This document shows positions 12,246 to 24,348 of a stretch of DNA of 64,000 nucleotides, piece after piece; position 1 is the first letter of the stretch; every line of letters begins with the position of its first letter. The position numbers and the translations under genes were made by a program. The DNA comes from Silene conica (Eukaryota; Streptophyta; Magnoliopsida; Caryophyllales; Caryophyllaceae), in NCBI GenBank assembly GCA_029255685.2, contig CM055313.2:69542641-69606640 (forward strand), given 5' to 3'. The notes beneath the pieces were generated by a model that worked only from the letters and a program-made list of their open reading frames with translations, had not been told where the DNA came from and ran no database searches.

Positions 12246-12568
12246 CATCAGTATTATTCTAAAAATAAAATAGTGATTATTGAACTTTTCATTTTTCATG
12301 GCTCTTTGTATATCTTACTAAATTAAAATTTTAAATTTAATATCTCTATTGATTAGACATTATTCTTAATTACATATTGATTAAAAATTCATCATATAAA
12401 TATATAATTATATAAGAATATTCATGACCCATCATTTTTCTCACTTTACTCATATGTACATTAAGTAAATATTTTTCACTTCATCGTTACTCATTTGAAA
12501 TTAAACAATCTTTTTATCTCCTTTTTATGTAACTTATTTTACAATATCTTATATATAACTCATTTTTT
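11685..12568. repeat. Tandem duplication of the Helitron 5' region (about 431 + 453 bp)
   Basis: The unit starting TCTA.ATAATAACATAAAAA and containing GAGCCTCCATTGAAGTGACA and TTTTTCATGGCTCTTTGTAT occurs at 11685-12115 and again at 12116-12568. The second copy is longer mainly because of an expanded TTA microsatellite. Confidence 0.85.
12197..12247. repeat. (TTA)n microsatellite
   Basis: An uninterrupted run of TAT/TTA triplets in the second tandem copy; the first copy has only a short interrupted version near 11780. Confidence 0.9.
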
Positions 12569-13684
12569 TAATATAATGAAAATCAATGCGTTGAAAATTC
12601 AATTTTTTTTTTCTAAACTTACATCTTATGTGCTAACAATTGAGAACATGACACCATAGTATTTACAATTTTTTATCGCTTGAGTTATTTTCTTGTGTAA
12701 TTTTCATTTCTATCTCCTTTTTATTTATTTATCAAATGGTCATTTGCTTAATCTTGATACCATGGTACAATGTTTTTGTTCTTAGACTAATTAATTTGGA
12801 TTTTAGAAGGATAGCTTATATTAATTTATTTATCTAATGGTCATTTTTTTCCTTAGTACGTCTACATCCATGTATAAAAAATGGTAAGTGACACCTATAC
12901 TATTTTTTTCATAGAAGTTGATTTTTATTATTTCTTTATTTCTTGATTATTTAGCATGGAATGAGTTTAATGAAATATCTTTTATCAATAAGAATGGTAC
13001 CAAAAAGTTCCTAAAAATCTAGGTATGAGACTATGACTTTGATAGAGTTTGACAAGAAGTTCTTCTTCCTCTTTTTTTGCATGTATAATATTGTATAGTT
13101 ACTGACTAATAATTTATAGCTCAACGGTTATTAATATAAGTTTCTGAATTTCACAACTACATTGCTTAAAATGCTGACCACTGGTAAAAATCGAATGCAT
13201 CAAGCTACAAAGCCCCTGTAGATATGTATTATTCACAATATTAATTAGCTAGGATGATCGAATAAATATGTAAGTAGTGCTGGAAAATAAGAAATACGCT
13301 AATTGGTTTTTCAAGTTTCACCTACTTGACAAATTTCGACCCGAGTTTGTCAACATTTGAGATATTGTTGAGGTTGGTTATGTCTTATTATTGAATTTGT
13401 TCCCTCGATTTTAGAGAAAAAATCTTTTAGATTTGGGTTTCCTATTTTAGCGGGAGCGAAAATCAATTTTTTTTTCCCCTGTGACTAGAGTACTTAAAAA
13501 AATGTACATACTACTAAGAGCACTATAACATTTATAAAATACAAAAAGGAAGTAGCAAGGCAAAATCTCCATTTACAACTTTATAATACACAACAAAATT
13601 ACGTACTAATGAAAATGTAATCACAAACCGTTACAAATACCACTAAAAAAAACGCCCCGTAAATTTCACGGGAAACAGAACTAG

Positions 13685-14020
13685 TTGACAATAAAATGAC
13701 ACCAAATTCGCGCAATTTTATATGTAACACAATGATAAACGATTTAAAATTTACTAAACTGTTGTTTTTGTTCTATTTTACCGATTGAGCCTTTCAATAC
13801 TACTATTTAAAGGAAAAAATGAGTCATCCAAATCAGTTAATTAGCTAATAAAATCACAAGTTGAACCAATAATAATGACTTTTAATTAATTTATGTTGGC
13901 GTTAAAATTGCCTAATAATTCTTTTACACAATAAAAGTTAAAATATCTTCACATATTATATATTTAGTCAAATATTTTAGAATCTACACACAACCTCACA
14001 CTTTTGTATTTATATAGATA
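13685..14020. other. Intergenic between two Helitrons
   Basis: No ORF, repeat or RNA signal recognised. It ends with the host A that precedes the next Helitron terminus. Confidence 0.4.
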
Positions 14021-14399
14021 CTAGATTTCATGCCCGGGCGTTCCCCGGGTAATATCTTAACATGATTTCAAAGTAATTATCGTAACATTTAATCTTCTAA
14101 AATTACTTAGTATAATAGGCATATATAGAGAATAATTTAAGTATGATATTTTATATGGCTAATGAAATATCAGATGTATCATCATAATCAGAACAACCTG
14201 GAATGTTGAAGGTTCATGAAACTCCAATAGAAACGGAAACATGTAACTCCAATTCAATGGTCTTGGAAAGACACTTACATATTACGCATCACTATCTAAA
14301 TAATATTTTAAGCACATGTATTTTTATAATAACTTTTATACTTTTCATTTGAGCATCTTCTTAAAGAAATTTTTTATCCAGTATTTCTAATATATGAAG

Positions 14400-15260
14400 A
14401 TAGTTGAAGTTCGTATTTTTTTTAATATTAACTCGTATTTTTTTTACATTAGATCATATTCTTTTGCTTGTATTCTTATCTTAATGGTTCGTATTCTTAT
14501 CTTATTAGCTCGTATTCTTCTTACGTTGACTCACATTCTTTTTATATTATCCCGTATTCTTATATGCTTGTAATTGTAAGTTCTTGATCCTCTAATATGC
14601 TCGTATGTTTTTTTTACATTAACTCGTATTCTTAATTTAATATCTCTATTAGCTCGCATTCTTACATTAATAGCTCGCCTTCTTATGTGCCCGTATTTTT
14701 TAGTTCCTGATTCTCTTAAGTTCTTATTCATTTTACATTAGCGCGTATTTCTTATATATTCGTATTTTGTAGCTCGTATTCTTTTAATCATAACTCGTAA
14801 TCTTAAGTGTCTATTATATCATGAAATTTGACTTATTGCAAATCTGGTTCTATTTTTTTAGCTCGAGAAGTGTTTCAATTAGCTCGTGTTTTTGTATTCT
14901 GTTTATATTCGCTCGTATTATCATCTTAATAGGCTGTATTCTTATGTGCTTGTATATTTAAGTCCGTGATCCTTTTAATCTCATATTCGTATTCATTTGT
15001 GCTCATATTTTAAAGCCCGTCTTATGTTAGTAGCTCGTATTGTTTTTTCATTAGCTTGTATTCATTTGTGCTCGTATTTTAAAGCCCGTCTTATCTTAAT
15101 AGATCGTATTGTTTTTACATTAGCTCGTATTCTTAGGTTAATAACTCGCATTGTTTTGTGCTCGTATTTTTTAGTTCACGATTCTCTTAAACTCATATTC
15201 TTTTTACATTAGCTCATATTCTTATGTGTTTGTATTCTGTAGCTCGTATTTTTTTTATTT
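14400..15260. repeat. Degenerate array of TTAGCTCGTATTCTT-type units
   Basis: The words GCTCGTATTCTT, GCTCGTATTTT and TTACATTAGCTCGTATT recur dozens of times at irregular short spacing across about 860 bases. A longer subunit with TGTGCTCGTATTTTAAAGCC is repeated near 14998 and 15068. Open frames across this array only reflect the repeats. Confidence 0.8.
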
Positions 15261-15399
15261 ATACCTCGACTTAAGTACTTAATATATTCATCAATACATC
15301 TATTTATGCTTTTAATTAAATAAGAGAAGGGAAACAACAAATTATACCATAACTCCACGGTAGCCAAAACTCTTAATTAACAATCAATTATTTTATTAA

Positions 15400-16170
15400 C
15401 TAATTCAATAATTACCCAACTGATATTTTATTACTATTTAATTATCTTTTATTTATATACTTAATTTATTTAACCAAAATAATATTCAAAGTAGTCGCTC
15501 TAAAAACAATAATTATCCAACTTATAATTGTTTACCATTTAATTATCATTTTATTTTTATACTTAATTTATTTAACCAAAGTAATAGCCAATGAAATTGC
15601 TCTAAAACAATAACTAATGAAATTGCTCTAAAACAATAACTAATGAAATCAAAAATTTTATTAACTAATTCAATTATTATCCAACTGATATGTTATTACT
15701 ATTTAATTATCTTTTTATTTATGAGTAATAGCCAATGTAATCGCTCTAAAAACAATAATTATCTAACTGATATTTTATTATTATTTGATTATCTTTTCAT
15801 TTATATACTTAATTTATTTAAGCAAAGTAATGGCCAATGAAATTGCTCTAAAACAATAGCTAATGAAATCAAATATTTTATTAACTAATTCAATTATTAT
15901 CCAACTGATATTTTATTACTATTTAATTATCTTTTTATTTATATAATTAATTTATTTAACCAAATTAATATCCAATGTAATCGCTTTAAAAACAATATAA
16001 TTATCTTTTTATTTATATAATTAATTTATTTAATCAAAGTAATATCCAATGTAATCGCTCTAAAAACAATAATTATCCAACTGATATTTTATTACTATTT
16101 AATTATATTTTTATTTATTACTTAATTTATTTAACTAAAGTAGTAGCCAATGAAATTACTCTAAAATAAT
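15400..16170. repeat. Array of ATTATCCAACTGATATTTTA-containing units
   Basis: At least five imperfect copies of a roughly 100-170 base AT-rich unit, each with ATCCAACTGATATTTTATTA, ATTTAATTATC, ACTTAATTTATTTAACCAAA and GCCAATGAAATTGCTCTAAA. Several copies have internal deletions. Confidence 0.8.
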
Positions 16171-16220
16171 AGCCAATAAAATCGCTCGAAAAGTTTCTCT
16201 TTTAAGTATATATATATTGA

Positions 16221-17000
16221 TACGATTTATATTTTAATGAGCGTTGCAATTTCATACAATTTGAAGAATGGAGGGAGTATACATGCATGGGTGACTGAAC
16301 AATTATTAAATATGAATTTTGGGTGAACGTAATACGACAAGACGACCGGTGAGCCAACACAATTTTGAGTTTTCTTAGTCTCTTAGAGACATAGATGATA
16401 AGCGAATCTCATGTAAAATAATTTTAAAATAAATATTTTCTTTAGTTGATCTTCTTCTTGTTGGAATAAATGGCTCAATTTTTTTGAGAATGGTTGGTTC
16501 AGTCTACAAAATTGAATACTGCAACAAGACTGATTAGTGCAATCTGCGTGGTTGAATAGTGCAGTCTTCCAAACCGAACATTCAGATTTATGAAATCGTT
16601 AAATCTTATGCTCTCGTTAAATCATATGCCTTTTGATTGTTATAAAAACGAGTTCTGTAAACCCATTTTAACACACAACAAAAATTCTAATTATCTCTTT
16701 CATTCTCTCTTTCTATCTCTTATATCTTTTCTGTAAAATAAACAATTCTCTGAGATATTTACGTTCTTGGCTGTTCTCATCTACGACTTTGCATACACCA
16801 TGGTTGCAGCGGTTGTGTTAATCCTAGGGTCGAGTGCCAACGAGGCTGTGTGTACTAGACGGGGCATATTTGACTTTAGGACAATGGCTCTTCGTCACGT
16901 CACAATCATCCTTCTGTCAGATAAGATCTTTCCTTTATTTTTTTTTTAGAGTACTTGTATAACAATCTAAAGTCAAATATAGATTCTTCTTTATATATAA
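16221..17000. other. Inter-Helitron segment with a possible Copia-like LTR fragment
   Basis: The segment from TGTTGGAATAAATGG (16459) through a pyrimidine-rich CATTCTCTCTTTCTATCTC stretch resembles Copia LTR structure in plants. I could not fix its 3' end or a target duplication. A 60-codon open frame at 16767 has no family features. Low confidence. Confidence 0.25.
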
Positions 17001-19718
17001 CTAGTCTTAAACCCGTGCAAATTGCACAGGTTTGTTATTACCAAGTTGTTTTAATGGGATGTTTCTTTAATTGTGTTTATGTAAGATTGTATTTCACATT
17101 CTTGTTTATAATGTTTAATGACATGTCTCACATATCTTGCATGAGACACTCTTAAAAAACTTACTCTACTTGTAGAATTTTGTATCCTAATATGGCCTGG
17201 TAAAACAGTAAAATGTATATGTACATTCATTTCTCATAAGATAGGTTGACCAATCTATGAATGTATTAGAATTATATCTATTTAGAGATGATCCGTGCTC
17301 GTAAATCCAATCTAGCTCGACTCGGATTTTCAAGTTAAAAACCCTCTAATCTGATATTGACTAACACCCGATTAATCCAAACTTGTAATGACCCATTATT
17401 TTAAGTTCAAAACCTGATTCGATCCGGCCTCAACCGGTTAGATTGATAATCAAGATTATTAAAATATTAATATTAATACTTACCCTCTCCATTTTTTTAT
17501 TTTCTCCCTAGATACTTCTTCGGTGTCTCCAAGACGGAACTTTAACCGTATTTTCCAACATGTAATGTTAGTATTTTTTTTTGTCAAAAATACTATTTTA
17601 TGAACAATGGTTTGAAATAATAAATGGAAATGTTTTAATTTCATGTATTAGCAATTCTTTCTCTAATATATTTCCCGATTAAAGTTTGGTTGGTCTGACC
17701 TTCAAAAAAAGAATGGAAAGAAAATTGGAAAATTGAAGAGTATATTATATCTGAATTAATAAATCGATAAATAAGAAGTAAATATCTTAGTATATTTAAT
17801 TAAAAAATAATAGAAAAATTAATTTTATATAGTTTAGTTGCTTTAATATAAGTACGTTAATTAATGAATATAACTTTCAATATTACATATGATTTAACTC
17901 TAGAAAAACGATTTTTCAACAAAAAAATATGGTAAAATAAAAGATATTATAATTTTTAAAATTTATATTCTTCTCTGATATGACCCGTGTTTTGATCCAA
18001 CCTATATGCATTATCCCACTTGTTTAACCGGCCAATCACATTAGTACGATATCCTAAAAAGTTTCATGGCCCATAACTTCCCTCGTTTAGAAGGCAAGTT
18101 CTTGTATCAAACGGGCCATTTTTGTCTTAAATTAAGACAGACCCAATGTCACCATTTATATTAAAATGTAAATATTTTCATATAAAATGTTACCTTTGTT
18201 TTTTTGTTAATTTAGTTATATTAAAAATGATGACATTTCATGTTATTAATATAAGATTGTATTATTAAAAGTAACTAACTCAGTTTAAAAATCTCATTGG
18301 GCTATATATAAAATTATAAACACACATTCTCATTTAAGATGGTTATTATCCGTTTTAAGTTTAAAACTGGTTAAATTAAACTCCTCCGAGAATGAACCCC
18401 ACCCACCATTCCTTTTACATGAATTGCAATCAAACACTCTTCCTCATTTCGCTCTGAATCTCTCTTACTAAATACACTACTCTCTTACTATACACTACAA
18501 ACAATATACAATTTTAATTTCACAAATTACGTGCATTCTAATTTTACAAATTTCTTGTAGTAAAAGAACTCTCTCAAATGATATCTATCTAAATTTTACA
18601 AATTTCTTAGTTTAGATCGGACATCAAAGCTTTCGTCCATGTAGCAATTGAAGGCGTATATTTTACAATGGTTTTTCGTCATTTTGCTCTTTTAACATTT
18701 TATATAGTATATGTGATACTTTCATAATTATTAAAGTCGTCCTTAAGTTTTTTTTCCCAAAAAATTATTTATATTTGTTAAGAATAATCATTTTTTTATT
18801 TTATTTTATTTCATTTTTCTTATGTTTTTTACCGTTTAAATTAATTATTATTAATTTTATAACTATAGGTTTAATAATTTACCAAAATTATATTTCAAAA
18901 ATTTACAATTGTAACCCCGTGTAGACCTAGGAAATTAGAGGTTTTGTAATTCATTACTTTATTTATTTATTCCAAATATCTATTCATCATTTTGTTAATA
19001 AACAACTGGTACATTTGTTATTCTTTATAAATTATTTCGTCTATAATTAAAATTTTATGATTAAATAATTCTTTTTTCACTCTTTAAAATCTATTTTCAT
19101 AACATTTTGAGGTCTCGGTCATGACTGTAATTATTTAAATTATCATAATTCTTACGTTAATTTTTTAATAATATAGATTATGGTTAAATAATTTAGTCAT
19201 ATTTATATGGATTAAAATATATATCCATAAAACATTGCTTAATTTAAGTGGATTAAAATTATTGAGAAAAATAAAGTTGGATGGTTACACGAAAATTGTG
19301 CTCTAAATTAAATTAAATGAAATACTGAAATTAAATAGTGTACGAATTATTGTTGTTTTATAATAGTTTGAAATAATTAATTAACAAAATAGAGGTGGTC
19401 CCCTAAACCTCCTACTTTTAAGGCCGTTGTGACAAATAAGCAACTTAGTTGTTGCTTTAATAGATAAGATTTATATTTTGATTAAGTTATTAATTCGTAT
19501 TTTATTCAAGTTGATTAATGGTAGTTAACAACAATCACATTATCAACTAATTATTCAACTTGATTGTTGTGTGAAGTATACAAAAATTAATTTCGTAAAT
19601 AAATGACAATGGAAGAACATGGGTATTGTGGGTCATATATTAAAAATAAAATAAAAAACTAAACTTTCAACTACAAAGCGACACGTAAGCTTTGTGGTTG
19701 TTGCTTTAATATATAGGA
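17001..19718 (-). mobile_element. Non-autonomous Helitron, two candidate 5' ends
   Basis: The + strand CTAGTCTTAAACCCGTGCAA followed by ATTGCACAGG at 17001 is the inverse of a Helitron 3' hairpin plus CTAG, after host A. On the right, minus-strand TCCTATATATTAAAGCAACA begins at 19718. A second 5'-like end, TCTTATCTATTAAAGCAACA, begins at 19469. Each is followed by host T on the + strand. The first 20 or so bases of the two 5' ends are alike and then diverge. The interior is AT-rich and non-coding. Confidence 0.55.
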
Positions 19719-20176
19719 TTTATAGTGGGCATAAAACTGCAAAAGATATTTGAAAAGCTTTAATTTTATGGGTTTCATTTGTTGTTTGATTGATATCTTC
19801 AATAAGTTTGCTTTTTGGTTGTTGCGTACTTAATTTGTGATATGAAATTTTTAGTTGATCTTCTTCTCTCTTTTCTTATTCATGTTAGTTGGATTTTTCT
19901 TTCCTCCTTTATTTTTTTGTTTTGAATATTTTATGTGGTTTAAATTTAATTGTATGTAGGGTAAAATGTTTTGTGATAAAAAAATTAATCCTTTATTTCT
20001 TATGCAAAGTCAAAGGAGAAAAAATGATTGACTAAGAAAAAGTAAAATATTATAAATCAGAGACTTTAATACTTTAATGTCCATATCGTGAAAAATTAGT
20101 AACTGATAAATGTTAATTAATAGGAATATTAACATTTAGGTGAAATATGAATTGGTTTTAGATGACATTTATATAA
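19719..20176. other. Intergenic, nothing recognised
   Basis: AT-rich, no coding signature. It ends in TTTATATAA, the left target duplication of the next MITE. Confidence 0.4.
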
Positions 20177-20371
20177 TAGTAAGTCTTGCTTGCGACGGGT
20201 TACAATTTGTGACGGATATTTTGTGAGATAAAATGGATAGAAAATGAGTTAGTGGAGAAAGGGGACCACATGAATATGTTGAAGAAAGAGAAAAAGTGGG
20301 TATTTTGTGAGAGAAAACGGTATCCGTCACAAGCTTGCGACGGATAGTGCGGTTGCAAATAAGAATTTGTG
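20177..20371. mobile_element. Mutator-like MITE, 195 bp, copy 1
   Basis: Flanked by the exact 9-bp duplication TTTATATAA (20168-20176 and 20372-20380). Terminal inverted repeat TAGTAAGTCTTGCTTGCGAC / CACAAATTCTTATTTGCAAC. GTGACGGATA motifs lie inside. It is about 90% alike to the copy at 50062-50257. A 9-bp duplication is characteristic of Mutator-superfamily insertion. Confidence 0.8.
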
Positions 20372-20380
20372 TTTATATAA

Positions 20381-20633
20381 AACCATTTGATTATATTATT
20401 GCAACTTGCAAGGTTGGAGTCCTGGAGAAATGTTATGTTATGGGCTAATGGTATTATGCTCACGTGTTTTATCAACGAATACGTGGCCTTTTTATGTATG
20501 TCATTTTTAAAAGCTTACCTACACGCCTGAGGCGTGCCCCTCGTGGATCCATCTTCACGTCAATGAGAGCCTAACATACAATTCGTGTCTATTGAAGGAC
20601 CTTACTCTTTATGTCTAAATCCCCTATATATTC
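20381..20633. other. Intergenic, nothing recognised
   Basis: Contains ACGCCTGAGGCGTGCCCC near 20522, a short palindromic GC-rich word. No gene. Confidence 0.35.
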
Positions 20634-20931
20634 TATGTTAGTTGGGATAACTGTCCCATCTTGACAATGATACAAAAATTAAGGAAAATAGTTAAATAAT
20701 GAAAAGTATTGTGTTGGGTAAGAAGAATGGAGAGAATATATTATTGATTATTAGTGTGAGTAGAGATGATTAAAATAAGTAGTGTTGTGGGCCTGTGGGG
20801 TAAGGCGGAGTATTATTTTGGTTGAACTAATTAAAATAAGTATAAAAGTTTACCAAAAATAGACAATGGGACATTATTATGAATAAATGAAAATAAACAA
20901 TGGGACAATTATCGATGGAGAACTAAAATAC
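20634..20931. mobile_element. Decayed Stowaway-like MITE
   Basis: The ends contain GGATAACTGTCCCAT and the inverse ATGGGACAATTATC. Internal blocks (TATTATTGATTATTA, GAGTAGAGATGATTAAAATA) match the well-preserved Stowaway at 55572-55865. Terminal bases are too degenerate to read a TA duplication. Confidence 0.55.
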
Positions 20932-21499
20932 TAGTAATACGCTATCTTATTTGTAATAATTTTTTCTATTAAAAGAATCTATAAAAAAAAATAAGAAAAT
21001 GAATTAAATAAGGTGAAAATATGGTGGTAATGTTAGGGGTTGTTTGGTTGCCTTTTAAAATCACGGGAATTGGAAAATCATGGGAAGTGGGAAAATTGAG
21101 TCTTGTTTGGTTGCCCAATTCATGGGAATTAGAACTTCCTATGGAAGTTCTAATTCCTACATTATGTAGGAAGTCGCTTACCTAGCCCCTCTAGGTAATT
21201 GGAAGTTCCCGTATGAATTGAAGTTCCTACATTCAACCAAACAACATTTACCTAATTCACATGATTTTTAAGTTCACATGAATTTTATCTTCCCGGGAAT
21301 TTTATATTCCCATGCCGAACCAAACGACCCCTTAGGCGATGAGAGAAAAATTATTGAGTTGTATTGTTGTGAAATGAAGTAATTAAAATAAGGATAAATA
21401 TGAACATTGTAGGATATTATTATGGGGTGAGATGATTAAAATAAAAATAAAACTTTGTCAAAAAGGGAAATAGGAAAGATATTGTGAATAGTCCGAAAA
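20932..21499. mobile_element. Second decayed Stowaway-like MITE, left part (interrupted)
   Basis: Sequence around 20960-21035 and 21335-21499 (AAGTAATTAAAATAAGGATAAA, GAGATGATTAAAATAAAAAT) resembles the same MITE family. It is interrupted by a Tourist-like element at 21036-21331, and its right end resumes at 30023 (..AAAGGGAGTAGTA) beyond the LTR element. Inferred from residual similarity. Confidence 0.4.
21036..21331. mobile_element. Tourist-like MITE (PIF/Harbinger), 296 bp
   Basis: TTA target duplication at 21033-21035 and 21332-21334. Terminal repeats GGGGTTGTTTGGTTGCC / inverse ..GAACCAAACGACCCC. The centre contains an inverted repeat (GAATTAGAACTTCC..GGAAGTTCTAATTC). Confidence 0.8.
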
Positions 21500-24348
21500 T
21501 ATAAAACCCGTCGTCGCAGCGGAAAATAAAACATACAAACATGCCAAAATTTACGCGGAATTTAAACTTTAACATGCAAGGTAAAACGAGGTGAATTAAA
21601 ACTAAACTGTACAAACTGATATAAACCAAAACATAGATAAGTATAACAGTCTAAGTATGAAAAGCATAAATACAAAAAGTCTGGGATGACACATCCCTAT
21701 AGACACTCGAGTATGAAATCCAAAACACTAGGTCTAGCTACACGATAAGAAAGATAAGTCAATGATGAAAGGATCATCGCTCGCTAGCCTCCAAAGTAAC
21801 CCAACAGCTACCAACCTGTCATGTACCTACATACATGAAAACATGTACGCCACAATCAGTGGGGAGTGACTAGAGTTCTCCTAGTCACCTATTGTTAACG
21901 ACACGTAACACATAAGGCATCCAACATACTGCAACAATTATAACATGTGAAGCATATATATCAATATCTCATCTTCCATATCAACATGCAATACTTGCAA
22001 AGGCTCTCAACTAACTTCGGAAACTATTTGAAAGGAGAGTCGGTTTCCCTTCCGGTAGGCCGGCCGGGGGGTCTTTCAATCCAAACCATTTACGAAACTA
22101 GACTAAGAATCGTCCAATGCCTTGGACGAACAGTTCTAAAATCAACACACTCTATCTACCACAATCAATTAGCAACATCTGACACTGTACCCCAAGTCAG
22201 GCAAGCACATGCAAACAACAGTATCTAGAACCTACGGCAACTCAGGCAAGCGCTAGACACAAATCAACAGTGTCCAAGTCACACCCCAACTCAGGTAAAC
22301 TTGGTACACAAATCAGCAAGCATACACCCGTAGCCGCAACTCAGGCACGGATGGATACCAATCAGCTAATAATGGTTCTTAACGCAACTCAGTCAGAACC
22401 ATTACTCTACGTAATGAAATCAGGATCCCAACTCAGACCCAACCCACTACGGTCAAAAAAACTCACGATAAGGCAGAGGTCGCAACTCAGACATTTCCAT
22501 ACCGCATCATCCATACACGAGACGATCCTACGTCGCAACTCAGACTAGGCCGCCACGTCACAAACACTCACATGTCAAACTAGAGGATCGCAACTCAGAC
22601 CATACCTTGACACGCCGCATCAAACATCAGTACATATCGTACTCTAGCGGTCTCAACTCAGACATATTCCGATATGTACTACAACCAAGTCCTTAGTCCT
22701 AATCTTCTAGACCTCTAACAACACTTAATTGACCCCGGGAACTAAGTTGAGGGAGAGCCGGTTTCCCTTTCGATTACCCGACCGGGGGGTCTCTATTCTC
22801 TCTCCATTCCGAACCCAATATAGTGCCGCCCGAACCTCGGGGACTTTAAACACACATATACATGTAAGAGAAGACCAAGTTCGATAAAAACCAAGAACAA
22901 CCTAAGACTATATTCTACAAGTCTAAGGGTCCTTATTCAACTAACTAAGTCATTTAGGTCTCATAAGCCACCTAAGAAAAGGATTAACTTAGGATAAGAA
23001 ACAACATGCTAAAACATTGTTTACTAAATTACTCATTACCATTAAGAACTAACTAACTTTAGATAAGAAATAAACTTGCTAACTTATTACTTGCTACAAT
23101 ACCCATTACGATTCAAGTATAAACATATCAATAAATGATACTTAAACATGCTATAAGACTAATAAAGAAACCTTACAACCAAACAATTGAGGATTGACTA
23201 ACATTAGACAATTTGCTAACCACTTTCTTAAATCTTACCTAGCTCGAACATACATTTAAAACCAAGTACATATATCAATAAACATCACTTAAACATCCTT
23301 AAAACAATTGGGAAACAATTGGGAATTGCGCAGCCTGCGCCTAGGGTTGCGCAACCTGCGCCCAAGCACGGGCAGGCCTGTTTTGCGAAATTCCTGCAAT
23401 TCGCCATTCCCTTTAAACTTTCGACAAACACTTCTACATTATGATTTCAAGCATCAAACCTATACTATCTGCACATATCAACCCATAACAATCCCAAGTA
23501 CATCTCATATATGATTTTTGAACAATTAGAACACATATTAAGAATTTAAGATCAAACATTGTATTCGTCTTAACTTTGCAAAAACTGAAAAATGAATGTA
23601 TCAAGCATAAGAACATCATAAACTTCAATTAAACCATATGGAGAACATGTAAAACACATTCCTATCATGCCTCTATGTTCATACATCAATCTAATTCATA
23701 AAACTCAGAATCAATATCAAGAACAAACACAAATTGTGCTACTTTAACAAAAAGACCGAGTTACTCATCAAAGTCACCTTATAAGCGGGTTAAGCTCCAA
23801 TCTCTTCTTCAATAACGTAACTATCAACCTCCGGGTCCTCTAATCCAACTCCTACAACAATAAAAACGAGAATTAAGAGCTTGGGACGAAATTTGGGTAA
23901 AACAGCCCATTTTTCGAGATTGATAAAACTGAAATTGAAAGAGATAGAAAGCTTGCAATTCTCGAGAGGATTCCGAAAATATAAAAATTACCTCGATACG
24001 AGTTCGGGAAGTGGTCGAGATGATGATTTTAAGCTTGAAGAAAAAGAGAGAAATGATGTTTGTAAAGTAACAGTGAAATGAAATGAATGTCGATGAAGGG
24101 GGAGGGTTATGTAGGGTTTTGTTGTCCTTTTACCTTTTTACTTAAGTCGGGTTTTATTTGTTTGTGAAACGGACTCGAGTCGGGAAATGAGATGCCAAGT
24201 GAACATCTTAAGAATTAAAATATTCTTAAGACGGAACTTAACGGAAAACTTAAAATAAGATTTACGATTTATTAATAAAATAATATTATATTCCGGAAAA
24301 TACTTTAAAATCATTAAAATATTACTTATGAAAATACGGGATGTTACA
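21500..24348 (-). repeat. 3' LTR (2849 bp) of the LARD-like element
   Basis: Nearly identical to 27944-30022 except for about 770 extra bases at roughly 23370-24145. It contains a degenerate array with CAACTCAGAC words (22180-22670) and two GGGGGGTCT-type blocks (about 22060, 22785). Confidence 0.85.
22140..22680. repeat. Array of CGCAACTCAGAC-containing units in the LTR
   Basis: The word (C)AACTCAGAC/GG recurs about every 40-70 bases. The corresponding array in the other LTR is at about 28630-29070, with one unit missing. Confidence 0.75.

Larger units (their letters stand above)
11685..13684 (+). mobile_element. Non-autonomous Helitron with duplicated 5' end
   Basis: The 3' end has the Helitron layout: a hairpin (CCCCGTAAATTTCACGGG) about 10 bases before a terminal CTAG at 13681-13684, followed by host T. 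The 5' end TCTATATAATAACATAAAAA starts at 11685 after an A, giving insertion between A and T. The 5' segment is present twice in tandem. No Rep/helicase coding is visible. The terminal hairpin family matches the terminus at 57124. Confidence 0.65.
14021..16220 (-). mobile_element. Non-autonomous Helitron carrying two degenerate repeat arrays
   Basis: In the minus orientation the 3' end is hairpin plus CTAG: on the + strand CTAGATTTCATGCCCGGG followed by CGTTCCCCGGGT, beginning at 14021 after host A. The likely 5' end is TCAATATATATATACTTAAA (minus strand) at 16220, followed on the + strand by host T. The 2.2 kb interior is non-coding and mostly two tandem-like arrays, listed separately. The 3' end is well supported; the 5' end is assigned by its TC..A/T context. 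Confidence 0.6.

Noticed and set aside
14531..15212. Open frames with repeated RIRVN/YEHIRG or LCSYFKARL units
   Set aside because: They are translations of the degenerate GCTCGTATTCTT array.
16767..16949. 60-codon hydrophobic frame possibly a small membrane protein
   Set aside because: Short, starts with a non-ATG in context, and lies in probable LTR/UTR-like sequence.
21947..22228. 93-codon frame (MKHIYQYLIFHINMQ..) also present at 28391
   Set aside because: The two copies are the two LTRs of one retroelement. Similarity reflects LTR identity, not protein conservation.
23308..23400. GCGCAGCCTGCGC words as a possible structured RNA
   Set aside because: They are part of the LTR and recur in the second LTR; no conserved RNA family is suggested.
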